Source: Antitrichia curtipendula
Taxonomy: Eukaryota; Streptophyta; Bryopsida; Hypnales; Leucodontaceae
Length of the DNA stretch: 64,000 bases
NCBI GenBank assembly: GCA_951230915.1
Contig: OX579637.1
Span: 4,154,001-4,218,000, forward strand
Reading direction: 5' to 3'
Notes under the pieces: model-generated
Database searches by the model: none
The model's input: the letters and a program-made list of their open reading frames with translations, nothing else
Told to the model about the DNA's origin: nothing
Shown here: one piece after another, positions 47,690 through 59,569 of the stretch
Position numbering within the stretch: position 1 is the stretch's first letter
Layout: each line of letters begins with the position of its first letter
Program-made: the position numbers and the translations under genes

Positions 47690-50600
47690 ATGACGGCGGA
47701 AGGTACGAGCGAGGTTACTGCAGTGATGACTTCAAGAGGTGGCAAGAGCGGGAAGACAAAATCAAAGGGGACTTCCCACGAGCTTCACTGGGACATTTTA
47801 GATGATCCAAATATCAAGGCGGAGAGCGAATGGGAGAAGGAGGAAGAAAATTATTGGACCTCCAAAATGTGCAAAAAATATGTGAAAATGTATCACATCG
47901 ACAAGTTGTGGCCTCGAAAGGCCCACATTATTCACACACAAAGTTTCTGTTGCAAGCCATCAAATTGCAAGGATGGACATTTTGTCCATCGATCACTTGA
48001 GGTTTGGTGGGCCCTCTTTGGGGACAAATCAATAAGTAAGGGATACATAAACTATAGCGTGGCCTCTATGGTGTATGTTGAGCTCATATTGGCTCGGAAG
48101 GTGGACTGGAGCACATTTCCAACGACAACTACGACTCCACTTTTGCTTAGAGAAGGGCGAAAAGATATTCCCGATATGTATGATTCAAAGGCAAATCCAA
48201 GTGAGGCACCAAAATCACAGAAGCAACGAAAAGATGGTATAATGCAATATAAAAAAGAGATCATGGAGGGGAGAAATATTGGAGTACATTTGGATTCTAC
48301 GAAGATTCCAACTACAATGTCAAATGCCACGGTGGAAGGTGTTGACGGAGAGGTGTTTTTAACTCGGGCGGATTGGATATGCACACGCAATTTTACATCC
48401 GTGAGTGCACCAAGTAGTGCTCCAAACATGCGGCCCATTTTTAAAGAACCGGTGGCCCCGTCTGCACTACAAAAACGTCGGGAAGAAGTTCGTCCCAAAC
48501 AAATGGCAAGGGCCATTGCATCAATTGATCATATCATAGAGAGCGATGCTATAAATTTTATGACACAAGTACCTTGCAATCAAGACTTGCTAACCACACC
48601 GAGCCCCGTATTGGGCCCCATACCAAGCCCCGTGTTGGGCCCGTATCGAGCCCAAGAGTTGAAGGACACATGTTGCCAAAAAATGGAAAGCAACTCAATG
48701 GCATGGCACAAAATGTGTCCATTGATGACAACCCATTGGATAAGAGCTATCCGCATTTGTCAACTCAAAATACGGCACAGTTGGAGGATCTTCTTCATTT
48801 GCCAATGGCGAGTGAGTTGGAAAGCTTGTTGGAAGCTTCTTATTTGTTTAGGGTACATCAACAAGACATCTCTCTTTGACCAAACCAAGTAATCGAGACA
48901 AACGAGGCTTGTCCTAGTAACCCCGCAAACGAGGCAGGCTTGACTGAAACCGCAAACGAGTCCGGACCAAGTAATCCCTTCGCCGAATACAGTGATGAAT
49001 GGCCCAATTTTGTGATCACCTCGAAGAGATTGTCGGTTACAACTAAATTTGTAGCTAATATTGCCTCCAAACTTATGGAAGTTGGTCAGGAATTCACCAA
49101 ATCCTGGCCCGAGTTGGTGTCTGGTGCCTTGTTTTTTGGGGATTTCGTCACATCCTTGAAACATTATTGGAGGAGTGGGTCGAAAATAATCACAAGCTGC
49201 ACATCTTGACTGAAGAGAATGAGAAATGTAAGGCCTTGAAGGTAGAGCACGAGAAATTGAAAGAAGAGCACAAGCAATTGTTTGGTGCATTCAAAGGAGT
49301 GTGTGCTAATTATGAAAGATTTGCGAACATACAGGATCGCCGATATGATGCTCTAGTTTCTCAAAGGGAATTGATCGAGAAATTAGAGTACAAAATTGTA
49401 GTGCTCAAGCAAAAGAATTTCAAGGACGGAGGATGAGTTCTTCCAAAGATCGGCGGAGCTGTGCGTATAAAAGCGGTTGAGGAAAACAACCAAAAAGAAG
49501 TAATATTCGAAACCGCCATGGATAATCCTCCTCCCACATTCCGAGACACGTCCATGCAAACGGAAGGCCACGAGTTTGAAGAGGTGAAGCATGAACTAGA
49601 GTCGGTAACTCAACAAAACGTCTATTTGGAGGCAGAGTATCAGAAAATGATGCAAGTAGTGGAGCTAGATAAATGCTTGCCAAAGAGCAGTTCTGACAAT
49701 CGTTGGTTGATGTGGGTTCAAAAACTACAAGACAAACCATCTGTAGTAACCCGAGCAATGAAGGGTTCTCAAATTAGCCATGAAGTCAAAAGAGCAATGC
49801 GATGCCATTTCCTCCAACCTCCTATCTATTAGAAGGATGTTTGAGGTACATCATAGGGGTTCAATTGACGTCACATATTGGGGGGACATGGAGGCAATGT
49901 TTGAGCGATTGAATGATACGCAGAAGATTGCGTCAAAGTCCATCAATTGGACCTTGGAAGTAGAAGAAGGTTGGGCCCCTTACAACACGCATTCATCGCA
50001 CATCAAAGAAGCGGACAAGATAGTAGTGCATGGTGAAAGTTCAAATACGGAACTATTGGAGGGTAAATGTAGCCTTTGTCTAAATCATTTCGGTCCCAAG
50101 GGCGCCTTAATCATGGGCCAATGTCGCCACATTTACCATATCACGTGTATGGTGGAATCATCCCTTGTTCGTACGATTTGTCCCGAGTGTCGTTCTCCTT
50201 TGAGCCCTAGATTTTATGAAATGGTCGGGCACAAGGAGAGCATCCCCCTAGCCACAAATACAATCGATGGACCCTTCCACTTGACCAAAAGCCATTTCTA
50301 TTCCAAAATTACATTCATTGGGGGCGACCTATAATTTGGAATGCGCAAAAATTCATGCATGATGTTTGTGAGAACTACAATGACGAATTGGATGACTTTG
50401 ACTAGATGACGCGCAATAGAGAGGTGGAGTTGCGGGCCAGGGGTACTGAAAACTTGGAGGCTCGAGAATTGTTTTGTCGTAGCATGGGGGGGCACTAGAG
50501 CATCTCACATCAAAAGTTCTTCCCATTTCCTAAAAAAGAAGTGTCGAAAGGAGAAGATGGCGTCTGGATAGAAGTGCAACCATCCCAAGAGTTCAATGAG

Positions 50601-51122
50601 CAGTACAGAGTATACAATCATAGCTTAATAGAGAGGGCCCTATTCTTATCAAAATTGGAAGAAGCTGCGCAAGTTCGTGCTGCTTTTAATGTAGATGGGC
50701 TATCAAGTACAGAACATGCACTCGTGGAGGTGGCAAGTGCATTTGATAAGAAGATCACCGACATTATAACGACGTGGAGGACTTTTCTACATGGCACAGG
50801 GCAAGCGATCTCGTTGACCCCTTGAGATGATGACAAAGCGATAAATGTTATGATAGACAAGATTTATTCGGCTTTGAGAGCGTTAAAGGCACAGGAAGTA
50901 GATTTGTCTCCCACAAGGAAAAATAAACGAAAGATGAAAGACCAAGATGACTACTCTCCAGAAACCAAACGACAATTCATCGTCGTGGACATAGAAGTCC
51001 AATCAGGAGGGGGCGCAGCCTCCGGGTCGGGTGGTCCTCAAACTCGTAGAGCAAGTCGAAGACTTAAGGAACAAGAGGGTGTCTCTCATATTCCCGCCAA
51101 CGGTAGCGATGATGCAAAATAG
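47690..51122 (+). pseudogene. Gag-like coiled-coil protein with RING finger, broken
   Basis: ATG at 47690 (MTAEGTSEVTAVM) opens an N-terminal domain with WTSKMCKKYVKMYHID and GHFVHRSLEVWWALFG. After a frameshift near 48620 the frame continues through TGA 48877, a frameshift near 49170, a coiled coil (49170-49440; KVEHEKLKEEHKQL), TGA 49434 and a frameshift near 49790. It then shows a RING: CSLCLNHF, eight residues, MGQCRHIYHITCM, then ICPECRSPL (50067-50206), which keeps the C3HC4/H2-type ligands. Then a frameshift near 50325, TAGs 50403 and 50496, TGA 50823 and TAG 51120. RING domains commonly bind E2 enzymes for ubiquitin transfer. Here it sits in a repeat-flanked, multi-broken gene, so cargo or element protein is likely. 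Confidence 0.6.
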
Positions 51123-51969
51123 TGTTTGTATTAGGGGGTTAATCAATGAAATTTGTTTTGTACTTACTTGAATCTCATGAGGATTCAGTATTAGTAATGC
51201 ATAACACTCATGGTATGTCATGAGTTGCTTTTAATTAATGTATAAATATTTATGCAATACAAATATGTTTGGATTTGTTTTTCCATAATGGTAAATTTTG
51301 CCTTATTTATTTGTCAAATATGTTTCTTTTGCGTACTTATTGCCGAAGATCATACCTATTGTATATTTGTACAAGATCATTTGATATTATTGTTATGTTA
51401 TTTTCTATAACCCCATGCTTACAAATCACCCATTTTCATTTGCACATACATTTCTATTCGCCTAATCCAATTGTCCGCCTATCTGCACACTTCAAACATC
51501 TTACCAAAATTTTAAAAAACTGTTGTCCGCCTGATAGGTTTTAGGTCGGCACGTCCGCCGTCCACTGATCTGACGGCCTAGATTCCCGTCCACTGTCCGG
51601 ACGGACGAGATTTTTGTTCGCCGTCCGCCATCCGCTGTTCCGACGGCCCAATTGGCCGTCCGCCATCCGCCTGACCGTTGTGGGAGGATTTTTTTTTTTT
51701 TTCCCCATATTCAACGGTCACAAACAGATGAAAACTATAAGAATCCTGAAATTGACATTTACAAGCACTCCTAAGAAACTAAACGTTAAGATTTCCAAGG
51801 GCTAGGGGCTGCAATTCTTTGTGTCCCTTGCTTGGTAATGCATAGTTCAGTGGAAAAGAAGGCCTTGTTTTCTAAGGCTTTGTGCATAAACATTTGAACG
51901 ATTTTATCCAATTGTTATCATTACGTTTTGAATTTCTGATTCCAATATAGAGAGCCTAAAACAGCCACC
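51123..51969. repeat. Spacer with CGGACG-rich block (51530-51680)
   Basis: After an AT-rich 400 bp, a block of GTCCG/CGGAC motifs lies at about 51545-51680, like the arrays at 47.1 and 61.7 kb, then a T-run at 51689-51702. It could be the 3' subterminal region of the RING-gene element or the 5' region of the hAT gene that begins at 51970. Confidence 0.55.
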
Positions 51970-54900
51970 ATGACCAAGGGTTGGTCTTCTTGGTACGAAA
52001 CCCTATCAAATGGAAAAGTACAATGCAAGGCTTGCAACTTGATATTTGCCAAGAAGGTGGTCCGTATGTTTAGCCATTTGAGATATGCAGGCACATCGGG
52101 GAGTTGTGACAAAAGAATCAGCCTTTGTATCCAAATGACATCTGAAAATTCGAGGTCTATTTGTTCGTTGCAATGGAGTGATTTCACAAAGAGGTACTCC
52201 ACACAATGTGGATGGCAATGACACACCTATGCCTATGGTTGTTTGTGCTATGTCAAATGCAAGAGACACTGTGAACTTTATCGAAAAAGACTCATGCACG
52301 GCACCAAAGGAATATGTTGATGGTTCTTCCCAAGCAAATTCAAATATACAAGCATCAGGTGGACGTGGAACTCAGCGGACATCAAGCAGTAGGCCTCAAA
52401 GACAGAGTAGGCTAGTAGAGGGATTCAAAAAAGCAAATAAATGCATTTTGAATGCAATATGGGCCAATTTCTTTTATGCAACAAACATACCATTTGCTGT
52501 AGCCCGAAATGCAGCCTTCAAAGAAGCAGTGAAGAAAACGTCGGAGTTTCACCAACTTTATAGCCCATTATCATACCATAACCTACGTCATAAATTGCTT
52601 GACCAAGCAAAAGTAGACTTGGAGGTCAATCTCCGTAAGCGGACAGAAACCAGTATTAGGAAATTTGGAGCCACATTGTCTATTGATGGGTGGATCTCGA
52701 TTTCGAATCGGCCATTGATAAATGCCATGCTTCTGTCATCCGCGGGTGAGCAATTCCTAGGATCGGTAGATACAACTAGGAAAAATAAAGATGCTCCATA
52801 TTTGGCCTCTATATTAGAGAGTTTCATAGAACAAGTACACCCTGCAAACATAGTGCAGGTGAGTACAGATAATGCGACTGTAAATCCAGCAGCATGGAGT
52901 TTGGTATCTACTACCTATCTCCGCATTTTCTTCCAAGGTTGCGTGGTGCATCAGGGTTGTCTATCCGGACGTGACGTGGGGTTTTCACGTCCGGATGTCC
53001 GTCGGCGTTAGTCCGGACGCGTCCGAATTGCGTCAGGATCAAAAATTTTTTTTTTTTTTTTTTTTTTTTTCAAGGACGGCTTGTCCGTCGACCTAGACGG
53101 ACCGTCTGTCCACAGGGATGGCCAGCCGTCAACAGGGATGGCCAGCCGTCAACAGGGATGGCCAGCCGTCAACAGGGACGGCCGTCCGTCCACAAAAAAA
53201 AAAAAAATTTTTTTTTTTTTTTTTTCTTTTCGAGGACGGCCAGTCCGTCGACCTGGATGGTCAGCCGTCAACCTGGACGGCCAGCCGTCGACTTGAACGG
53301 CCGGCCGTCCACAGGGACAGACCAGCCGTCCACAGGACGGACAGACTGTCCACAAAAAAAGAAATTTTTTTTTTTTTTTTTTTTGGATCTTGACGGACGC
53401 CGGGGTTGAATCTTGACGTCCGTCCGGACATCCTAACGGACTGACAGGACGTGACAGGGACAACCCTGTGGTGCATGCCTTAAATTTGTTGCTAAAAGAT
53501 TGGGCAAACGAACAATGGATTGATGACGTCGTGAAAGATTCCCGAAAGACGGTTAAATTCTTCAAGAAGAGGCACATGTTGCTTGCAATACTTCGGAAAT
53601 ATTCAACGCAATACAACTTGTTGTTGGCGGTGGAAACAAGACTTGCCTCGAATTACAACATGGTTGCACGTATGCTCAAGGTGAAAGCACAATTGCAACA
53701 AAATGTGACGGACCCGCAATGGAAGGAATATGCTAGAAAACACTCGCAAAAATCCAAAACTCGTTTAGAATCCGAACGGGTGAAGAAGACCATTCTAAGT
53801 GGTCATTTTTGGCATTGTTGTCAAAATTTTGAAGATGTGACAGCTCCAATTGTCAATGCTCTTCGTGATTTGGATGCGAAGACACCATGCATGGGCAAGG
53901 TGTTACATATAATGAGGAAACTAGAGAAGCATGTCCTCGCTTTAGACAAAGAGCCTTTTTGTTTGGCTTTGGACAAAGCCATCCCGTTGGTGAAGGCGTT
54001 CTACGAACGACGTGACATGGTGAAGACCGATTTACATTATGCAGGAGCACTTTTGAATCCCTACCTTCTTGAAGATAAAAAAAACTAGCCGACAACACCG
54101 ATGCCATGGCTGCATGCAAGCGCGTTTTGATGCAAATATGTACACCTTTAAAGTACGCAAAGGTGGTAAAGGAATTTGTAGCCTTCCGCCATAGGGAACC
54201 TCCATTCCACAACATGTTGGATCCGGGTGAACAACAATTGTCGGCGCATGCTTGGTGGGATTTTGAGAGCGCGTGCGGGAAGCTCATTGCTCCAATTGCC
54301 AAAAGGATTTTGGCCCAACCGATATCATCGTCTTTATGTGAATGAAATTAGAGTAGCTACTCTTTTGTTCACAACAAATATCGGAACAAGTTGAAGCCAC
54401 AAAGAGCACAGGATTTGGTATATGTGTATACCAATTCCAAAGTCCTCGGTGCATCAAAGCAAAATGACGAGAAGAAGTGGTACGATGAGAACCTCGAGTC
54501 GTAGGATTCGGCCTTGTCTTTATCGGAAGACGAGGGTGGTGAATCCGGTGAAGAAGTTGATCCCCTCATGGACGATGAAGATGACCACAGCATCCGCAAT
54601 TTCGATGAAGAACCGCTTCAAAGCCCACCTCGTTGTGATGCAGACATTGGAGATGATTGTGAAGACCCTTACAAGTTTCCGTTGGATGAGGACGACTGTG
54701 AATATGACAAAGGTGGACCTTCCATAGCTATATACTTAGATGAAACCGGGTTGTTGCATAGTGAAAACATTCTAGCAAATAGGGAAAATACTCATGCGAA
54801 GGTAGCGGAGGAAGATGAGGAAATGTTTATAGGTGATGAAACTCCCCAAATAGATGAAGTGATTTGAATTCCCAAGTGTCCATCCATGACAACGGTAGGA

Positions 54901-55816
54901 GCGGAAGAAAATGATCAACACGAAGACATGAGAGAGTGTGGGGTGAAGTCCCATACAAATGTGGTCAACCAAAGTATTGAATTACCAAGGGGCATTGATA
55001 AGTGAAAATATTGGACTTTTATGCATTCAAAATGACTAAGCTCTTCAAATAGAGGGAAGTCAAGATCCACATGTATTGGAGTCCGTGTGCCGAATGCCAG
55101 ACCGCAACGCCAAAGACATGAAGCAACTCATGCGAGATCCTCAATTACCACCACGTAGCGGTCCTTGACATGCACTATATACAAGCGGTAGCACGACTTT
55201 GAATGGTCCTAGAGACTCACGGTTCAAAGAACAACATTTGAGCAATTTGAAAGAATTGCACATTGGAGCCAATCCCAATCCATGCGTTTCATCAGACAAC
55301 GATGATGTGCAAACATTGGAGTCTATGTTTCGTCGATTTTCTGGCCATGCAAAGCATTCTCTGATCAAATCTTCAAACCCTACAGTGGAAGCTTTGTCCG
55401 CAGAGAAGACAAACATTCCAGGAGGTTCGGAAGCACGTCCACCCGCGGTGAAGGAGTCCAAAAAAGCTAAGAGGAAAAGAATAATGGAGCCTTTTGCAAT
55501 CTCTCCATTGAAAAAACAAAATGTAGGTAGAACCCCCCTTGATGCAAGTCTGCCTCTAACCAAGCGAAAGGTGAAACCAATCCACGATTTTAAGGGAGGT
55601 ATTGAAAAGTCTCTACTAAAAGTCAAAAAGGATCATAAGTTAGGTAGACCAATGAGATCAAGCGCATCGAAACAAGTACAAGAAGAAGGAGGGAAGATTG
55701 TACAATCTTCATCAGATAGTATGCAAAATTCATCCAGCGACGATGATTCCGGATGGGATACAACAGGTCATAGTAGCGGGGCTGAAGTTAAAGGAGATAG
55801 TGACTACCAGCCTTAG
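51970..55816 (+). pseudogene. hAT transposase gene (BED, DUF659, hAT dimerisation), broken and interrupted
   Basis: ATG at 51970 in a good context (CCACCATGA) gives MTKGWSSWYETL and a BED-like finger (VQCKACNLIF...FSHLRYAGTSG). A frameshift in the AAAA near 52145 follows. DUF659 spans about 52660-52950 (ATLSIDGWISISNRPLINAM, VQVSTDNAT). The MITE at 52952 interrupts VVH|ALNLL; the frame resumes at 53477. A shift in the A-run near 54080 precedes LMQICTPLKYAKVV. The hAT-C motif CERNWSSYSFVHNKYRN has TGA 54343 for Arg and TAG 54349 for Trp. Further TAG 54502, TGA 54865 and one more frameshift near 55030 lead to an acidic, then basic tail ending TAG 55814. The encoded transposase would act in the nucleus on hAT ends, but this copy cannot be translated. 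Confidence 0.75.
52952..53468. mobile_element. 517-bp hAT-type MITE with perfect target duplication
   Basis: The left end is CAGGGTTGTC and the right end GACAACCCTG, a perfect 10-bp inverted terminal repeat. The flanking 8-mers TGGTGCAT (52944-52951 and 53469-53476) match exactly, the hAT target-site length. Excision with one 8-mer restores the surrounding transposase frame (GCVVHALN). The interior is a minisatellite of CGGCCAGCCGTC-like units with poly-T/poly-A tracts and dense CGGAC/GTCCG motifs. No coding capacity; frames inside are repeat-derived. Confidence 0.95.
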
Positions 55817-55952
55817 TCCATAAAGATTGAGAAGATGTAAACTTGGGTGTTTAGTTTCTTCCTCTAAACACACTATGTTATGACAATTCATTGTTTGAAT
55901 TTTAAGTTTGTAATACAAATTTGCTCTTTCATGTTGTGCACACTATCACAAT

Positions 55953-58900
55953 ACGGAAACCTAATTTCCGTATAGATAGAGTAGAATAGATGGAATAGGT
56001 AGAAATTTTCAAACTTCTTTAGGTTAAGAAATGGTAGTTGTTTCCCGGAAGAGCTTACGTTTGAAATAAGCCTTCATCCGGAAACCAATTTCCGATCCGG
56101 CCAGGTTAGGGTTTCTGGAAATGAACCGGAATGCCGCCACCTACGGACTAGGGATCCGACCTACGAGGCTAGGGGACGCGCCTCGGGAACAGGACCCTAA
56201 TTCGGTTCCAATCCGGGAACTGAAGGCGCTGTTCTGGCTATTTAAGGACCACCACCCGCCTTTTTCTCTTCATCTTTTGAGTTTTCAAACTTGTTCGCGC
56301 TTAGCTAGTTGAGAGAAAGTCTGGTGAGAGTGCGTTTACGGATAGCGAGAGGTGAGGCCAGTAGTTTCCGGGTTACGAATGGCGGAAAGTAGTAATCCGA
56401 GATCCGCGAGGGTGTCGGTCATCGCCCGGATGGTCTGTCCGGCGATACCAAATGACCCGGAGGTCCGGAAGGAGTTGGAGGAGGATCTCCGACGGATGGG
56501 ATGCGTAGGGCTGATAGAGAGACCCTGGAACTTGAAGAAAGATGAGTTGATTCAGGAACTCATTGATGGGACGGCGAATCAGTACGAGCTGACTGTGAGA
56601 GGACAGAGGAAGGGATGGACGGAAGACGTCTGGGCGGAGGTGTATCAGTTCCGGAAGTTCGGGAACGGCTTGGCTTCCAGGGCGGATAAGTTCGCAACAA
56701 GGAAGTTCCGGAATCCACCCAACGCCAAGGAAGGCTATGCAATCGCGGACTGCATCAACGAGCGTCACCGAAGAGTATTGGAATTTATGATTCCGATACT
56801 CTATCCGGAAAAGCCGAGCCGGGTCACCGTAACAGTGGCCAACACGATTTTTGGAAGCCTGGAGGAGAGGGTGGTGCATTGTGGAAGAGTTATCGTGACG
56901 GTGGTCACCAAATTGGCGGATCACGTCAGCAAGGCTAAGTACAGCCCGATCTGCCCCTACCTTTTCCACCTGTACCATCATGGAGATGTACTGACGCCAG
57001 ATGAGACTCTCATCTACGAAACCGGATGCGAAATCCTCAAGTACGGATTGATGGATGAAGTCTAGGAGGATGTCCCAGTTTCGAAAGAGGAAGAGGAGGA
57101 ACTTGAGGAGGACCGGATCAGGCGGAGGGGAACCAAGCGGAAATCCACGGATGCGGGTTCAAGGGGGAAGCAGCCCGAGATGAACCCGGTGGGGCCGGAC
57201 CAAGTTCCGGAAGAGAGAAGAATTTCCGGAAAGGAGTTCTTCGACGTGGGGGACCAGTGGATGGTACAAGCACGACTCCTACATGTGAGGACGACCGCGT
57301 TCATCCAGGAGGTCGCGGATGAGCTGAAGGTTCCGCCCGAGGAGATCCGGAATCTGGAGAAGACCCGAGATGAATTCCAAGCCCGGACCAGTTGGGTGGA
57401 AGGGGAGTGTTCCTTGGCGAGACGGAATGAGAAGGACGCCCTCGGCATGGTTCGGAGTTTGCAGTCGCTAGTCACCCAACCGGCGGATTTGGTTAACAAG
57501 GCGGCCCTTTACAACGTGCAACTGGTGACGGATGGACACATCACCGGATCGAAGGTGGTGATGATCCTGATGGACTTCCAGACGAGGATGGAGAGAGTCT
57601 TGAAGGAAATGCAGGCGTTGGTGGCTCGGATGGATCTGGAACAGGCGATGAATTTCTCATCGTTTCCGGATCTGTCAACCAATCCGTACCTTCAGACTCC
57701 GGTGAAACATGTGGGCGAGAGTTCCATCCGCTCGAAATCAGAAGGACTTGGGTCACTTCTTAGGCCACACGAAATTCCACAGGGATGGTTGGCGCAGCGG
57801 AGTCAGATCGCCGCAAAGATTCCGGTCCAAGATACTCCAACTTAGGCGGAAACACCAGTGGAAGCGGTAATCCCCGCACCAGTACATGGCGGAACTTCCG
57901 ATTCCGTAAAACAGACACAGTCGATGGTGGATAACAACCTCATCAGGCGGATGGGGTTGGTGGCCAATCCGGCCCGGACAAGTCCCCAGGATTTTGTGCA
58001 TATGCGCGAGACGGATGCACCAGAAGGAAAAGCACCAAAGGAGAAAGAAGCTCCCATCGACCTGGACGAGATGGAGGATGTAAACGAGATCGTGGATTCG
58101 GACAAGGACGACTACGAATCCGGATCCATGACGGAAACAGATGAAGATCTTCCGCCCCCTCCCAGGAAGATTCAGACTCGCGCGGCTCTCCGGTTGACTC
58201 TTGTCAAAGCCAACCTGAAGGAAGTTACGAATCAAGGCGGAAGTAGTTCAAAGAAGACGCGCCGCGGAAAGTAGATAGGACGGATAGTTAGGATTTTTAG
58301 CTTTTAGTTTCCGGAACGGAATTTTCCGTAAGTGTGGGCCCGTTTCCGGATTTTTAGGGATAGTTTTCGGTGCCGGGTATCTCGGCTTCTTTTGTAGTTG
58401 GTTAGCTTGATTTTCGGTTCCCTTTTTCCCTTTTTGTTTTGGTTTTAAATGGTGGGCAGGTTTGTTGCCCATTCATTCCCTCCTTATGCAATTTGAAGTT
58501 TCATTTCAATTTCCTCATTTCAAATCTGAGACACCGAGTATACTTTCCATGTGTTTAAGTATTTTTGGAGGACTTGGGTGGTGTGTGTGTGTGTTTTCTT
58601 GGAGAGTTGTGAGGGACTAGGAAGGAGGAATCCGGATCCCATAATTGTTTGGAGTGAGACAGTAAGAGAGAATCTGTGGCGAAGTTAGGACGGATCTGTG
58701 GGACTTGTGCATTTAGAATCTTTAAAATACTGGAACGGTAATCCGATTGGAGTGTTGAGGGTGAGGTTCCAGAACCACTTCTGGTTCCGTGCGGAGTTAA
58801 GCAGCCGCCAAGGGGAAAACCCCTACTTACCGGAAGATCTGCCAACTGCAGTGTTGCCTACTATCTCATAGAATTTCTCTTGTGTTAAATCCGGATAGTT

Positions 58901-59365
58901 ATGTATCTGTCGTTGTAGTGGAGAGGAGAGACCGGATTCTGTGTGACCTGCTTTCTGGATAGGCCATCCGGAAAGTCGTGAGGAGACGGAAACCTACTTT
59001 ATTGCAACATTTAGATTTGTTGAGTGTCTTGGGTTGTTTTGTAGGTGTTAGATTGTGTAACTGATAAGTGGTGGAGTCCCTACCCCTTCAAAGAGTAAAA
59101 GCGGACCCCCTGAAGGTAAAATAGGGGTATTACAAACCAAAGAGTTACTGTATCCGGATTCCGGAAAAGGACGGATCCGGATTAGAAACCGGAAAGAAGT
59201 AAAGTTCCGAAAGAGGAAAAGAGAGGTTTTAGGTTCCCTTGGGGTGTTTTAGAGATAATCCGATTAAATCCAAATTCATAGCAACATAGTAGAGTCCCTG
59301 GGACGATTTTCCGTGTCATCTAACCACAATTGTGTATTAAAGGTGCTTACCCCTAGATTACGCAT
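55953..59365 (+). mobile_element. Unclassified ~3.4 kb element, copy C
   Basis: Third copy of the A/B family: starts ACGGAAACC, ends TTACGCAT, flanking pentamers ACAAT and ACGAC. A TATTTAA at about 56238 followed by the conserved leader 'gttgagagaaagtctggtgagagtgcg' suggests a promoter and transcription start that are also kept in A and B. Confidence 0.75.
56379..58274 (+). pseudogene. Element C protein, two nonsense codons
   Basis: ATG at 56379 (MAESSNPRSARVSV) opens 632 codons with no frameshift and two TAGs. At 57063 copy B has CAA (Gln), and at 57843 copy B has CAG (Gln), so both are C-to-T changes. Core blocks are YQFRKFGNG, ANTIFGSLEERVVHCG and YSPICPYLFHLYHHGD. The copy keeps a segment EEIRNLEKTRDEF that B lacks, so C and B differ by an in-frame deletion in B. 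Architecture is as for copy B. Confidence 0.6.
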
Positions 59366-59399
59366 ACGACACACACCATCAAAATTTTGTTTTTTCAAA

Positions 59400-59560
59400 T
59401 ACCTATTCTCTGAGAAGAATTTGGACTGTCTGTCCATTTGTCCGAGTGTCCGCCAGTCCGCCCGTCCGCCTCATGGCCCGTCCGCCCCTCGGACCCTCCC
59501 ATCCACGGAGCGGACTGTCTGAGTACTCTTCGGACCATCTTGTCCGACTGTCTAATCAGG
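59400..59560. repeat. GTCCG-rich block right of element C
   Basis: About ten GTCCG/CGGAC motifs lie at 59428-59555 (for example gtccgcccgtccgcc), as in the other CGGACG-rich blocks. It is shorter and all mainly in one orientation. It may be a fragment of the same hAT-like family. Confidence 0.6.
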
Positions 59561-59569
59561 TGTTCATCT

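Noticed and set aside
53040..53410. Coding frames rich in Arg, Pro and Phe within the MITE
   Set aside because: They are translations of CGGCCAGCCGTC-like units and homopolymer runs on both strands and are interrupted by the MITE ends.
34679..59365. Helitron classification of elements A-C
   Set aside because: There is a 3' hairpin followed by CTAG (AGGTG-CTTA-CACCTAG), but similarity between copies extends past it, the flanks are not A/T target dinucleotides, and 5-bp flanking repeats fit copy B better.
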